Shown here piece by piece: positions 7,848 to 16,692 of a stretch of DNA of 26,909 nucleotides. Under the pieces are notes generated by a model, which saw only the letters and a program-made list of their open reading frames with translations, was not told where the DNA came from and did no database searches. The position numbers and the translations under genes were made by a program. The DNA comes from Paenibacillus sp. oral taxon 786 str. D14 (GTDB taxonomy: Bacteria; Bacillota; Bacilli; Paenibacillales; Paenibacillaceae): positions 24,241 to 51,149 of the forward strand of contig NZ_GG695996.1 in the NCBI RefSeq assembly GCF_000159955.1, in the 5' to 3' direction. Each line of letters begins with the position of its first letter. Position 1 is the stretch's first letter.

Positions 7848-9527
7848 ATGCCACACAATCCGTTGGAACAAATGAACCAGGCGCTGAAGGAAGCGATCCT
7901 GGATGCGATCGTATCCGCTGGTCTGGCGCAGCGGGAGGAAATTCCGGCGATCGTCTTAGAAGTGCCGAAGGATAAGGCGCACGGTGATTTCGCGACCAAT
8001 GCGGCGATGCAGCTGTCGCGGATCGCGAAGAAGAATCCGCGCCAAATCGCGGAAGAGATTCTCGGGCAGCTGGACTATGGGAAGGCTGGGATTGAGAAGG
8101 CGGAGGTTGCTGGTCCCGGGTTTATCAATTTTACGTTAAGCAAGAGTTATTTGTATCCGATTCTGCTGCAGGTATACCGCGAGGGTGAGAACTACGGCCG
8201 CACGACATTAGGGAATGGAAAAAAAGTGCAGGTCGAATTCGTCAGCGCCAACCCGACTGGCAGTTTGCACCTCGGACATGCCCGCGGCGCGGCGGTAGGC
8301 GATGCGTTGTGCAACGTGCTGGATTTCGTCGGTTATGACGTAACGCGCGAATACTATATCAATGACGCTGGGAACCAGATCGTCAATCTGATCAAATCCA
8401 TTGAGGCCCGCTACCGCCAGGAGCTTGGACAAGACGTAGAGATGCCGGAAGACGGATACCATGGCGAAGACATCAAAGGGTTCGCCAAAGAGCTCGTCGC
8501 CGAACAGGGGGACAAGCTGCTGGGGATGCCGGAAGAAGAACGGACGGCGTTCCTGCGCAAATTCGGACTGGAGAAGGAGCTGTCCAAAATTCAGCGCGAC
8601 CTGGAACGCTTCCGGGTTCGCTTCGACGTTTGGTTTAGCGAAACGTCCCTGTATCAGGATGGCCAAGTAGAAGCATCGCTGTCCGAGCTGCGCGAAAAGG
8701 GGCAGACGTATGAGCAAGACGGAGCAACCTGGTTGAAGACGACGGCTTACGGAGATGACAAGGACCGCGTATTGGTGAAAAATGACGGGACCTATACTTA
8801 TTTGACGCCGGACATCGCTTACCACCGCAATAAATATGACCGCGGCTTTGACCGGATCATCAATATCTGGGGAGCTGACCACCACGGCTATATTCCTCGG
8901 GTGAAGGCAGCAATGCAGGCGATCGGTAAAGATCCGGAGAAGCTGACCGTATTGATTGCACAAATGGTCAGCCTGTTCCAAGACGGCGAGAAGGTGAAAA
9001 TGTCCAAACGGACCGGTAAAGCGGTCACTATGGTGGATTTGATGGATGAGGTTGGGGTAGACCCGATTCGTTACTTCTTCACGATGCGCAGCATGGATTC
9101 GCATCTGGATTTCGATATGGACCTGGCGATTTCCACCTCGAACGAAAACCCGGTTTACTACGTGCAATATGCACATGCCCGGATTTGCAGCATCTTCCGC
9201 CAGGCGGAGGAGCAAGGCATCCAGATTCCGGCGGCAGAGAATGTAAATCTCAGCAAGCTGACGGCTGAGCATGAATACGATCTGCTGCGGAAGCTCGGCG
9301 AGCTGCCGGAAGAAATTAACGTGGCCGCTGAGAACTATGCGCCGCACCGACTGGTCCGCTATGTCTATGAACTGGCGGCGCTGTTCCACAGCTATTACCG
9401 GGCGGAGCGCGTAATTACAGAAGACGCAGAACAAGCGGCGGCACGGCTGGTGCTGCTCGGCGGGGTGCGCACGGTACTTGCCAACGTGCTTCGTTTGATC
9501 GGCGTGTCCGCGCCAGAAAAGATGTAA
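7848..9527 (+). CDS. argS: Arginyl-tRNA synthetase
   Basis: A 559-residue class I aminoacyl-tRNA synthetase charging tRNA-Arg. The N-terminal additional domain (1-110) carries [14 protein letters not shown]; the Rossmann core has the HIGH-type motif HLGHA (141-145) within [32 protein letters not shown] is the later catalytic segment and [11 protein letters not shown] is a full KMSKS-type loop. The C-terminal anticodon-binding domain ends in the typical [27 protein letters not shown] lies inside the last codons of ywiB, with zero bases between the two genes, so they are co-translated. Confidence 0.98.
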   Translation: MPHNPLEQMNQALKEAILDAIVSAGLAQREEIPAIVLEVPKDKAHGDFATNAAMQLSRIAKKNPRQIAEEILGQLDYGKAGIEKAEVAGPGFINFTLSKSYLYPILLQVYREGENYGRTTLGNGKKVQVEFVSANPTGSLHLGHARGAAVGDALCNVLDFVGYDVTREYYINDAGNQIVNLIKSIEARYRQELGQDVEMPEDGYHGEDIKGFAKELVAEQGDKLLGMPEEERTAFLRKFGLEKELSKIQRDLERFRVRFDVWFSETSLYQDGQVEASLSELREKGQTYEQDGATWLKTTAYGDDKDRVLVKNDGTYTYLTPDIAYHRNKYDRGFDRIINIWGADHHGYIPRVKAAMQAIGKDPEKLTVLIAQMVSLFQDGEKVKMSKRTGKAVTMVDLMDEVGVDPIRYFFTMRSMDSHLDFDMDLAISTSNENPVYYVQYAHARICSIFRQAEEQGIQIPAAENVNLSKLTAEHEYDLLRKLGELPEEINVAAENYAPHRLVRYVYELAALFHSYYRAERVITEDAEQAAARLVLLGGVRTVLANVLRLIGVSAPEKM

Positions 9528-9544
9528 TTAACGGAAGCTGTTGC

Positions 9545-9722
9545 GCGAGTTATATCTAGTTGGGAGGCTCTTTGCATGATTATCCCGCTTAATCAGACGC
9601 TAATGCTCTTTGAATCCTCCATGATTCCGATGGATCAGATGAAGGCTTGATGCGGATATCAACCGTAGACGACTGACCAAAAGGGATAATCGTGCAAAAG
9701 GTGCTCCAAAGAGACCTATACC
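9545..9722. repeat. Roughly 180-bp imperfect palindromic element (GATTATCCC family, copies B and C)
   Basis: Two 29-base arms, 9571-9599 (plus) and 9670-9698 (read on the minus strand), match at 23 of 29 positions, including TTTGCA and GATTATCCC. Weaker similarity reaches out to about 9545 and 9722. The centre is near 9634. Each arm also resembles the single copy at 1980-2008. This fills most of the gap between argS and the subtilase gene; the rest of the gap (9528-9835) holds the hairpin at 9741-9794 and no credible gene. Confidence 0.55.
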
Positions 9723-9740
9723 GCTTATAAAAAGATTCAG

Positions 9741-9794
9741 TGTGCCTGCTTCGTGTTGAACTGCTGTATCCCAGCACAGCACGGAGCAGGCACA
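9741..9794 (-). terminator. Long hairpin, possible terminator for the subtilase gene
   Basis: TGTGCCTGCTTCGTG (9741-9755) pairs with CACGGAGCAGGCACA (9780-9794), 15 bp with one G-U, and encloses a second hairpin TGCTG/CAGCA (9762-9776). On the minus strand it is followed after seven bases by TTTTTATAA, so it may end the convergent subtilase transcript 42 bases past its stop. The T run is short and displaced; argS could use the same structure only poorly. Confidence 0.55.
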
Positions 9795-9835
9795 TTGCGA
9801 TTAGATAAGTCCGCAAAGGCAGCAGGCGGCGGGCG

Positions 9836-10987
9836 TTAGCTTCTGCTGCGCCCCGATTTGGTGCGCAGCAGGCGTACCGCGCTCAGTTCGCCGGCGCCGC
9901 CGCCTTTGGCCCTGGCCGCTGTGCTGGACAGCCGTTTGGCGGTACGGCGTAGGCGGCGCTTGACCTCGCTCGGCTTCATGTCCGGCTTCATAGCCAGCAG
10001 CAAGGCCACGGCGCCGCTGACGTGGGAAGTCGCCATGGAGGTGCCGCTCATTTCGCGGTAACCGCCGCCCAGCCAGGCTGAGCTGATTTTTTCGCCGGGG
10101 GCGTAAATATCGATATTGGGACCGTAGTTGCTGAAGGAGGCGATTTTGCCATCCTTGCCGGTCGCGCCTACAGAGATCGTTTGCGGGTAGCGGGCCGGGT
10201 AATCGCCGCCGCGGCCCTTTTTGTCGTTCCCCGAGGACGCGACAACGACGATGCCTGCGTTATAGGCTTTGCGGATAATATTTTGCAGTGAGGCACTGTT
10301 GCTCTTCATGCCAAAGCTCATATTTACGATGTGCATCCGGTTGCGTACGCACCAGTCGATGCCCAAAATGATGTCAGAAACGAAGGCGGAACCATTATGA
10401 TCAAACGCCTTCACCGGAAAAATCAAAGAACGCGGGGCCACGCCCATCATCCCTTGAGATCCGCCGGAGGCCGCGATGGTTCCGGCGATATGCGTGCCGT
10501 GTCCGTTATCGTCGTATGGTAAGCTGATCCGATTCAAGAGATTAATCCCCCGGGCCAAAGAATGGCGAAGATCCGGATGGTTGAAATCGGCTCCCGTATC
10601 AATCACGCCGATACGGACCCTGTAGCCTGTGGACACGGACCAGGTTTCCGGGGCGCCGATTCGCCGTACCCCCCAAGGGATTGAAGGAGTTTGCCCCTTG
10701 TTGGCCGGGGCTGGGCTATGGACGCTGACGAGGCTGTCTTCTTCGACCCACAGGCCGAAGCGGGAGCGGGCCACTTCCCCGCGTAAACCGAGGGGACAGA
10801 TCAGCGCCTGCAGCAGCGAGGATGTGCGGATGTGCCGCAACGCGGGATGCTGGCGCTTGTGCTTAAGCAATTGGCGGACGCATTCGGCGAATTCGGCCGG
10901 GTGCGCAAAGCGGATAATGATGCGACCGCTTTTTCCGGAGGCGTCGACATGATCGTTCAAAAACCTGAGGAATCCGGAGTAGTCCAT
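9836..10987 (-). CDS. S8 family subtilisin-like serine protease without signal peptide
   Basis: A 383-residue subtilase. The catalytic triad is Asp130 (GVIDTGADFNHPDL), His163 (DDNGHGTHIAGT) and Ser317 (GTSMATSHVSG), with the oxyanion asparagine Asn254 (ASSGND). The usual proline after GTSMAT is replaced by Ser321. The first about 95 residues contain strand/helix segments ending in GLWVEEDSLVSVH, compatible with an inhibitor-I9-like propeptide. There is no hydrophobic leader, which suggests an intracellular or unconventionally released enzyme. The C terminus is basic (RLRRTAKRLSS...TKSGRSRS). The ATG has AGGAGGGG about ten bases upstream. It is a single-gene unit, divergent from rpoE. Confidence 0.93.
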   Translation of the reverse strand: MDYSGFLRFLNDHVDASGKSGRIIIRFAHPAEFAECVRQLLKHKRQHPALRHIRTSSLLQALICPLGLRGEVARSRFGLWVEEDSLVSVHSPAPANKGQTPSIPWGVRRIGAPETWSVSTGYRVRIGVIDTGADFNHPDLRHSLARGINLLNRISLPYDDNGHGTHIAGTIAASGGSQGMMGVAPRSLIFPVKAFDHNGSAFVSDIILGIDWCVRNRMHIVNMSFGMKSNSASLQNIIRKAYNAGIVVVASSGNDKKGRGGDYPARYPQTISVGATGKDGKIASFSNYGPNIDIYAPGEKISSAWLGGGYREMSGTSMATSHVSGAVALLLAMKPDMKPSEVKRRLRRTAKRLSSTAARAKGGGAGELSAVRLLRTKSGRSRS

Positions 10988-11059
10988 GTATGAGTAGCCC
11001 CTCCTACGAAGCGTGTTGCAGTATAGTATGACGTTCCTTTTTTCATTGAATGGGGAAGC

Positions 11060-11252
11060 GGCCCTGTTTTGATGGAAATGGGCCCGGATTGCTGTTTTTC
11101 GCGCGAATCCGGCGTGTCAAAGTGCAAATCTGGACATAGGATGAAGGGAAGGCCTTGCGGCTTTCGCCAACCCAAGAGAGGGCAAGGCCTTCTTTTGGGG
11201 AAGGATACAGTCAAGGAGCGGGGGACTAGGGGTTCTCCGCTCCTTCCCTTTT
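11060..11252 (+). other. Hairpin-rich intergenic region, possible small structured RNA
   Basis: Four successive inverted repeats lie between the divergent subtilase and rpoE promoters. They are GGCCC/GGGCC (11060-11084), CCGGATT/AATCCGG (11084-11112), an 11-bp perfect stem GAAGGCCTTGC/GCAAGGCCTTC (11148-11192, followed by TTTT), and a 9-bp perfect stem AAGGAGCGG/CCGCTCCTT (11213-11245, followed by CCCTTTTT). The last two look like plus-strand terminators, yet no plausible gene precedes them. The reading frame across this stretch looks non-coding (no ribosome binding site, odd composition). No clear promoter was found. The rest of 10988-11412 holds the rpoE promoter. Confidence 0.4.
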
Positions 11253-11282
11253 TCCGGCGGGGCTTTGGTGTGTTTTTAAAAC

Positions 11283-11311
11283 TTGCAATTTGGTGCCAAA
11301 TAGGTTTTACT
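11283..11311 (+). promoter_or_regulatory. Likely rpoE promoter with a palindrome in its spacer
   Basis: TTGCAA (11283-11288) and TTTACT (11306-11311) are 17 bp apart, about 100 bases upstream of the rpoE start. The spacer contains the palindrome ATTTGG-TG-CCAAAT (11288-11301), which overlaps the end of the -35 and could bind a regulator. No regulator is identified. Confidence 0.5.
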
Positions 11312-11412
11312 ATTGTGTGATATGGATATGTTAGTGAAAGAAACCGGCTCTAACGATAAGGTTGCATCATTGCTTTATAGTGAACTTTTGCGTGAGAGGA
11401 AGTGTCCGTAAC

Positions 11413-11982
11413 GTGAGTACCCCGCTGAATTTGAAAATCGACCCGGAGAAAATCCAGGAAATTCCTATGGTCGACTTGGCCTTTATGATCTTGAAGGCGG
11501 CAAATACGCCGTATTACTACCGTGACTTGATGAATGAGGTCGCCAAGCTTCGCGGCATGACCGAGGAGCAAATTAACGAGGCGATTGCGCAGCTTTATAC
11601 GGAGATCAACATTGATGGTCGGTTTGCCTGCGTTGGCACCAACCTGTGGGGCCTGAAACGCTGGTATCCGATCGAGCGGTCGGAGGATCCGGTTGGCAAC
11701 TCCAAGCGTCCGCGCATCATTAACGATGATGACGACGATCTGGAAGACGACGAATTTGTGGAAGAGGACGATACATACGTATCCGACGACGAAGAGGATT
11801 ACGATGTGCTCGACGGGGATTCCGAAGACGAGTTGTTCCCGGATGATGACGATGACGACGTGGAAGATGTTGATGACGATGAGTTGCTTCCTGACGAGGA
11901 ACTTGAAGACGAGGACGACCTTGTCGAAGAGGACGAAGATCTGGACACCGATGCGGATTTCGACGACAGCGACGAGGATTAA
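11413..11982 (+). CDS. rpoE: DNA-directed RNA polymerase delta subunit
   Basis: A 189-residue delta subunit, which in Firmicutes promotes RNA polymerase recycling and makes initiation sensitive to nucleotide levels. The N-terminal folded domain (about 1-95) carries the HARE-HTH pattern: PMVDLAFMILKAANTPYYYRDLMNEV, and TEINIDGRFACVGTNLWGLKRWYP. From about 104 onward the chain is almost entirely Asp/Glu, the disordered acidic tail of the family. The GTG at 11413 is used because AGAGGAAG stands upstream and the family begins with a short lead-in to LKIDPEKIQEIPM; an upstream ATG at 11362 would add an unrelated 17 residues. It is followed by a terminator and pyrG, as in B. subtilis. Confidence 0.96.
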   Translation: MSTPLNLKIDPEKIQEIPMVDLAFMILKAANTPYYYRDLMNEVAKLRGMTEEQINEAIAQLYTEINIDGRFACVGTNLWGLKRWYPIERSEDPVGNSKRPRIINDDDDDLEDDEFVEEDDTYVSDDEEDYDVLDGDSEDELFPDDDDDDVEDVDDDELLPDEELEDEDDLVEEDEDLDTDADFDDSDED

Positions 11983-12017
11983 TCGGCCTCGGGGCAGGGG
12001 CCTCGCGATTTCCTTAT

Positions 12018-12043
12018 AAAGGACGGCAAAGGCCGTCCTTTTT
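12018..12043 (+). terminator. Rho-independent terminator after rpoE
   Basis: AAAGGACGGC pairs with GCCGTCCTTT (stem 12018-12041) around an AAAG loop and is followed by T residues. It isolates rpoE from the pyrG leader. Confidence 0.92.
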
Positions 12044-12081
12044 CATGCCTTATTTTGTTCATAGATGCGCTCCGCCTTGAC

Positions 12082-12110
12082 TTGACACGGACTAGGGTAA
12101 CGGGTAAACT
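12082..12110 (+). promoter_or_regulatory. pyrG promoter
   Basis: A consensus TTGACA (12082-12087), 17-bp spacer and TAAACT (12105-12110). The bases at the expected start, seven after the -10, are GGGC (12118-12121), the initial sequence needed for CTP-sensed reiterative transcription of pyrG in B. subtilis. Confidence 0.85.
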
Positions 12111-12117
12111 ATTGCAT

Positions 12118-12200
12118 GGGCTTATGATTCAAACCTATATAAAATGTGAATTTATTAAAAAGTGCCCCGACCAATTCGGGTGTCACTTTTTATTTTTTTA
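12118..12200 (+). promoter_or_regulatory. pyrG leader with attenuator responding to CTP (predicted)
   Basis: The predicted transcript starts GGGCTT at 12118 and runs into a strong terminator. AAAAAGTG-C-CCCGA (from 12157) pairs with TCGGG-TGT-CACTTTTT, and a long T run ends near 12200. In the established B. subtilis mechanism, low CTP makes polymerase stutter on the GGG, and the added 5' G residues pair with a C-rich stretch in the terminator's 5' arm to prevent termination. Here that arm contains GCCCCG (12164-12169), a suitable target. Between this terminator and the pyrG start (12201-12314) nothing else was recognised. Confidence 0.8.
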
Positions 12201-12245
12201 TGCCTTTTTGGCTATGTTTTACCGGATAATAGGTTACGCTAATGA

Positions 12246-13916
<1,671 letters not shown>

Positions 13917-13997
13917 GCAAATTGACCGCAAGTCCCAATTTCAAGCCACCTGTAATTTTGGGTTAACTGATTTTTTAAGGCTCTTTTTTCCAGTGGA

Positions 13998-14024
13998 GAA
14001 GGGTTTTGCAAATCGGGAGCGAAG
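13998..14024 (+). promoter_or_regulatory. Sigma-H-like promoter of spo0F
   Basis: GAAGGGTTT (13998-14006) fits the sigma H -35 form RWAGGAWWT at all but one position. It is followed after 13 bases by CGAAG (14020-14024), which fits HGAAT at four of five. The spacing equals my recollection of the B. subtilis spoVG promoter. The start point would be near 14032, upstream of the chosen spo0F GTG. No 0A box (TGNCGAA) was found in the gap. Confidence 0.5.
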
Positions 14025-14074
14025 TATTTACTTATGACCAGGATTACATGGTGGACTTGTGGGAGGGCTTTTCG

Positions 14075-14452
14075 GTGGAAGAGAAGAAAGTGTTAATCGT
14101 CGACGATCAGAACGGTATCCGCATTTTATTGATGGAAGTGTTTAGCAGCGAAGGGTATAAAACGTTTCAGGCAGCCAACGGTAAGATGGCATTGGAAATC
14201 GTCCGCAGCGACTCGCCGGATTTAGTGCTTCTCGACATGAAAATCCCGGGCATGGACGGTTTGGAAATCCTTAAGCATATCAAGGAGGTCAATCCAGAGA
14301 TCAAGGTCATCATGATGACCGCTTACGGCGAGCTCGACATGATCAAGGAAGCGACGGACCTTGGGGCTCTGATGCATTTTACGAAACCCTTTGACATTGA
14401 TGAAATGCGCGCAGCAGTTAACTTGCAGCTTAAAAGCGGAAATGTACTTTAA
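14075..14452 (+). CDS. spo0F: Sporulation phosphorelay response regulator Spo0F
   Basis: A 125-residue stand-alone receiver domain that accepts phosphate from sporulation sensor kinases and passes it to Spo0B. The key residues are at the same numbers as in B. subtilis: acidic pair Asp10-Asp11, phosphorylated Asp54 ([13 protein letters not shown]), Thr82 ([12 protein letters not shown]) and Lys104 ([10 protein letters not shown]). Identity with B. subtilis Spo0F is high through the whole chain ([17 protein letters not shown]). The GTG at 14075 has GGGAGG about eight bases upstream. An ATG at 14006 would add 23 unrelated residues and lies upstream of the predicted transcription start. Confidence 0.96.
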   Translation: MEEKKVLIVDDQNGIRILLMEVFSSEGYKTFQAANGKMALEIVRSDSPDLVLLDMKIPGMDGLEILKHIKEVNPEIKVIMMTAYGELDMIKEATDLGALMHFTKPFDIDEMRAAVNLQLKSGNVL

Positions 14453-14475
14453 ATCAAAAGATATTTTGAATAATA

Positions 14476-14530
14476 AACCTCCTGAGGATTACGGTGTGCT
14501 TTCCAATCGGATCTTGGGGGGTTCTTTTTT
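14476..14530 (+). terminator. Terminator after spo0F
   Basis: AACCTCCTGAGG (14476-14487) pairs with the CTTGGGGGGTT side, with several G-U pairs, around a loop of about 23 bases; a CTTTTTT run follows. It ends the spo0F unit just before the AT-rich segment. Confidence 0.7.
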
Positions 14531-14591
14531 ATTTTCAGGTACGGAAAAGCACACAACTGTCATGGATGTAAAGCTAACGGGAGGGACTAAA

Positions 14592-15305
14592 GTGAACAAA
14601 TATATTAAATTGGGGTCAACCATATTACTCGGGTTATTATTCTTAGGTGCAGCCGCTTTGTTCAGTAATAAAGATGGATCGGTGAGCGCCCAGAGCCAAG
14701 TAATTGAGGCGGCTGATAAATCAATTTCTGGAAAAGTCGAATATATTAAAGTTTCAACTTCAGCAGAAGATTATACGGTTCATGTTCGTGATAAAATTAA
14801 ATTGGTGGAAGTAAGTGAAACATATCTTAATGGACAGCTTCAAAATAAAAATATTGTTTCTGAAGGTGGAAAAAGAGTTACTTCTATTGGGAGAGATCAT
14901 GAAACAGGTAAACTCGTGGGAACCACATGGTTACTGCCCAAAAATATTGCTGCGGAAAATGAACGGATTCTAAAAATTTCATTGTTAGAAAAACAAAAGG
15001 AAGAACTGAAGTTGAAAAAATGGAATATGACACAAACTTTGAAGGAAGATGGGAGATCTTTGCAACAGGTAACATCGGAACAGACCGATCAAAAAGAGAT
15101 TGTTTATATCGATGAGCTAACAGGATTGCCTGTAAAAAGAGAAATTTATCTTAAGGACGCTCAGGGGGAATGGAAGAAAGATACCGAGAAAATAGAGGAA
15201 TATAAGTATTTTGAGTCATTACCGTTTCAGTTTTTAAGCATAGAGAATGTTGAGATAAAAGAACGCCCTGCCCCAATTAAAGAAGATAAAATATTTGCAG
15301 GGTAA
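14592..15305 (+). CDS. Exported or membrane-anchored protein of unknown function, AT-rich gene
   Basis: A 237-residue protein with an N-terminal signal peptide or anchor (NKYIKLGSTILLGLLFLGAA). A mostly beta, Lys/Glu-rich domain follows, with segments such as SGKVEYIKV, YTVHVRDKIKLVEVSETYLNGQ, VTSIGRDHETGKLVGTTW and EIVYIDELTGLPVKREIYL. This pattern is reminiscent of secreted proteins with RseB/LolA-like sheets, but I cannot assign a family. The GTG at 14592 has GGGAGGG directly upstream; an ATG at 14563 is a weaker alternative. Base and codon use are clearly more AT-rich than both neighbours, and it interrupts the spo0F-fbaA order, so it was probably acquired. It has its own terminator. Confidence 0.7.
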   Translation: MNKYIKLGSTILLGLLFLGAAALFSNKDGSVSAQSQVIEAADKSISGKVEYIKVSTSAEDYTVHVRDKIKLVEVSETYLNGQLQNKNIVSEGGKRVTSIGRDHETGKLVGTTWLLPKNIAAENERILKISLLEKQKEELKLKKWNMTQTLKEDGRSLQQVTSEQTDQKEIVYIDELTGLPVKREIYLKDAQGEWKKDTEKIEEYKYFESLPFQFLSIENVEIKERPAPIKEDKIFAG

Positions 15306-15325
15306 CTCTATAACGGAAAAATTTG

Positions 15326-15364
15326 GGCCTTAATTCACGGTTCTCTACGAATTAAGGTCTTTTT
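15326..15364 (+). terminator. Terminator after the AT-rich gene
   Basis: CCTTAATTC (15328-15336) pairs perfectly with GAATTAAGG (15349-15357), extended by GG/TC, around a 12-base loop and followed by CTTTTTG. The remainder of the gap to fbaA (15365-15560) is AT-rich with no recognised feature. Confidence 0.85.
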
Positions 15365-15566
15365 GTGTATGGGGAAATTGAACAAAACATCCTTTATTAA
15401 AGATATTTTTTAAATCGATAACGGAAATACTTTTTATATCCATTCTTCCCATTAGAATTAGTATCAAATTTACAGTTGCGGGTTTTGCGGTGAAGGTATT
15501 TTCGTAAGTACAACACAAGGCGTTCACAAATGAAAGGAAAGCATGAATAGTATTTTTGCAAGGTTG

Positions 15567-15575
15567 TGGTATAAT
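15567..15575 (+). promoter_or_regulatory. Extended -10 promoter of fbaA
   Basis: TGG-TATAAT is a perfect extended -10 about 64 bases upstream of the fbaA ATG. No good -35 stands 16-18 bp upstream, which is common for extended -10 promoters. Confidence 0.65.
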
Positions 15576-15638
15576 AAAAAAGTGTGTGAATGTCGGCTAA
15601 AAAGATAATATCCCACATCCTTAGGAGGATTGAAACCC

Positions 15639-16493
15639 ATGCCATTAGTATCGATGACTGACATGTTGAACAAGGCCCTTGCCGGCAAATATGCCGTAGG
15701 CCAGTACAACATCAATAACCTGGAATGGACACAAGCCATTCTGGCTGCAGCAGAAGAAGAGAAATCCCCGGTCATTCTGGGTGTTTCCGAAGGCGCTGCC
15801 CGTCACATGGGCGGTTTCTACACCGTTGTTAAAATGGTGGAAGGCTTGCTGCATGACATGAAAATCACTGTACCTGTTGCGATTCACCTCGACCATGGTT
15901 CGAGCTTTGATAAATGTAAAGAAGCGATTGACGCTGGCTTTACTTCCGTTATGATCGACGGCTCCCATCATCCAATTGATGAGAACATTGCCATGACGAA
16001 GAAAGTTGTTGAATACGCACATGCCAAAGGCGTTTCCGTTGAAGCTGAAGTAGGTACTGTCGGCGGTCAAGAAGATGACGTTGTTGGCGGTATTCAATAC
16101 GCTAAACTGGACGAGTGCGTCCGTATCGTTAACGAAACTGGCATCGATACGCTGGCTCCTGCGTTGGGTTCCGTTCATGGTCCTTACAAAGGTGAACCAA
16201 ACCTTGGCTTTAAAGAAATGGAAGAAATCCGCGATGCTGTTAAAATTCCGCTCGTTCTTCACGGTGGGACAGGCATTCCGACGCATGATATTGCTAAAGC
16301 GATCTCGCTCGGTACTTCCAAAATTAACGTAAATACGGAGAACCAAATTGCGTTCACGAAGGCCGTTCGCGAAGTATTGGCTGCGAAACCTGATGTATAC
16401 GATCCTCGTAAATACATCGTTCCTGGCCGTGACGCGATCAAAGCCACGGTTGTTGGAAAAATCCGTGAATTCGGCTCCAACAACAAAGCTTAA
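15639..16493 (+). CDS. fbaA: Class II fructose-bisphosphate aldolase
   Basis: A 284-residue zinc-dependent aldolase that splits fructose-1,6-bisphosphate to dihydroxyacetone phosphate and glyceraldehyde-3-phosphate in glycolysis, and runs in reverse in gluconeogenesis. Motifs are [29 protein letters not shown] (83-111; catalytic Asp85, zinc ligand His86), [14 protein letters not shown] (134-147), [11 protein letters not shown] with a zinc histidine, and [15 protein letters not shown] stands ten bases before the ATG at 15639; the in-frame TTG nine bases earlier falls in the spacer. In B. subtilis a transaldolase gene follows fbaA; here murA follows directly. Confidence 0.97.
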   Translation: MPLVSMTDMLNKALAGKYAVGQYNINNLEWTQAILAAAEEEKSPVILGVSEGAARHMGGFYTVVKMVEGLLHDMKITVPVAIHLDHGSSFDKCKEAIDAGFTSVMIDGSHHPIDENIAMTKKVVEYAHAKGVSVEAEVGTVGGQEDDVVGGIQYAKLDECVRIVNETGIDTLAPALGSVHGPYKGEPNLGFKEMEEIRDAVKIPLVLHGGTGIPTHDIAKAISLGTSKINVNTENQIAFTKAVREVLAAKPDVYDPRKYIVPGRDAIKATVVGKIREFGSNNKA

Positions 16494-16504
16494 GGATCAA
16501 CATC

Positions 16505-16552
16505 AAGCGTTTGCGCCGTACTCCCGTCTTAGGTGGGTTGCGGCGCAAGCTT
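16505..16552 (+). terminator. Hairpin after fbaA, probable weak terminator
   Basis: TTGCGCCG (16511-16518) pairs with CGGCGCAA (16541-16548), reinforced by AAGC/GCTT outside it, but only three T residues follow. It may slow or partly end fbaA transcription before murA. Confidence 0.5.
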
Positions 16553-16597
16553 TAGGACGGACAAGGGATTGGACCGTTCAGCTGAATAAGGTGACTT

Positions 16598-16627
16598 GGA
16601 GAGCACACCGCCTAGACGGTGTCTTTC
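16598..16627 (+). other. Second hairpin between fbaA and murA
   Basis: GGAGAG-C-ACACCG pairs with CGGTGT-CTTTCC, 12 bp with one bulged C and one G-U, around a 6-base loop. There is no T run. It lies about 65 bases before murA and could be a leader structure or processing site; its role is unknown. Confidence 0.4.
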
Positions 16628-16692
16628 CATTTCTGTCGCTAAAAATCATGGGCTTGTGTACCGACGCAAATACGTAGGGGGATCCTGGACTT

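Noticed and set aside
8208..9434. 408-codon frame on the minus strand of argS
   Set aside because: A shadow of the argS coding sequence; the plus-strand frame has complete synthetase motifs and the minus frame none.
9575..9649. 24-codon frame with GGGAGG upstream, after argS
   Set aside because: Its start codon and first codons lie inside the repeated GATTATCCC arm, the peptide is very Met-rich, and nothing similar continues in the other copies, so the ribosome-binding-site resemblance is probably chance.
11069..11320. 83-codon plus-strand frame over the hairpins before rpoE
   Set aside because: Runs through four stem-loops and the rpoE promoter, has no convincing ribosome binding site and an odd Gly/Arg/Phe-rich composition.
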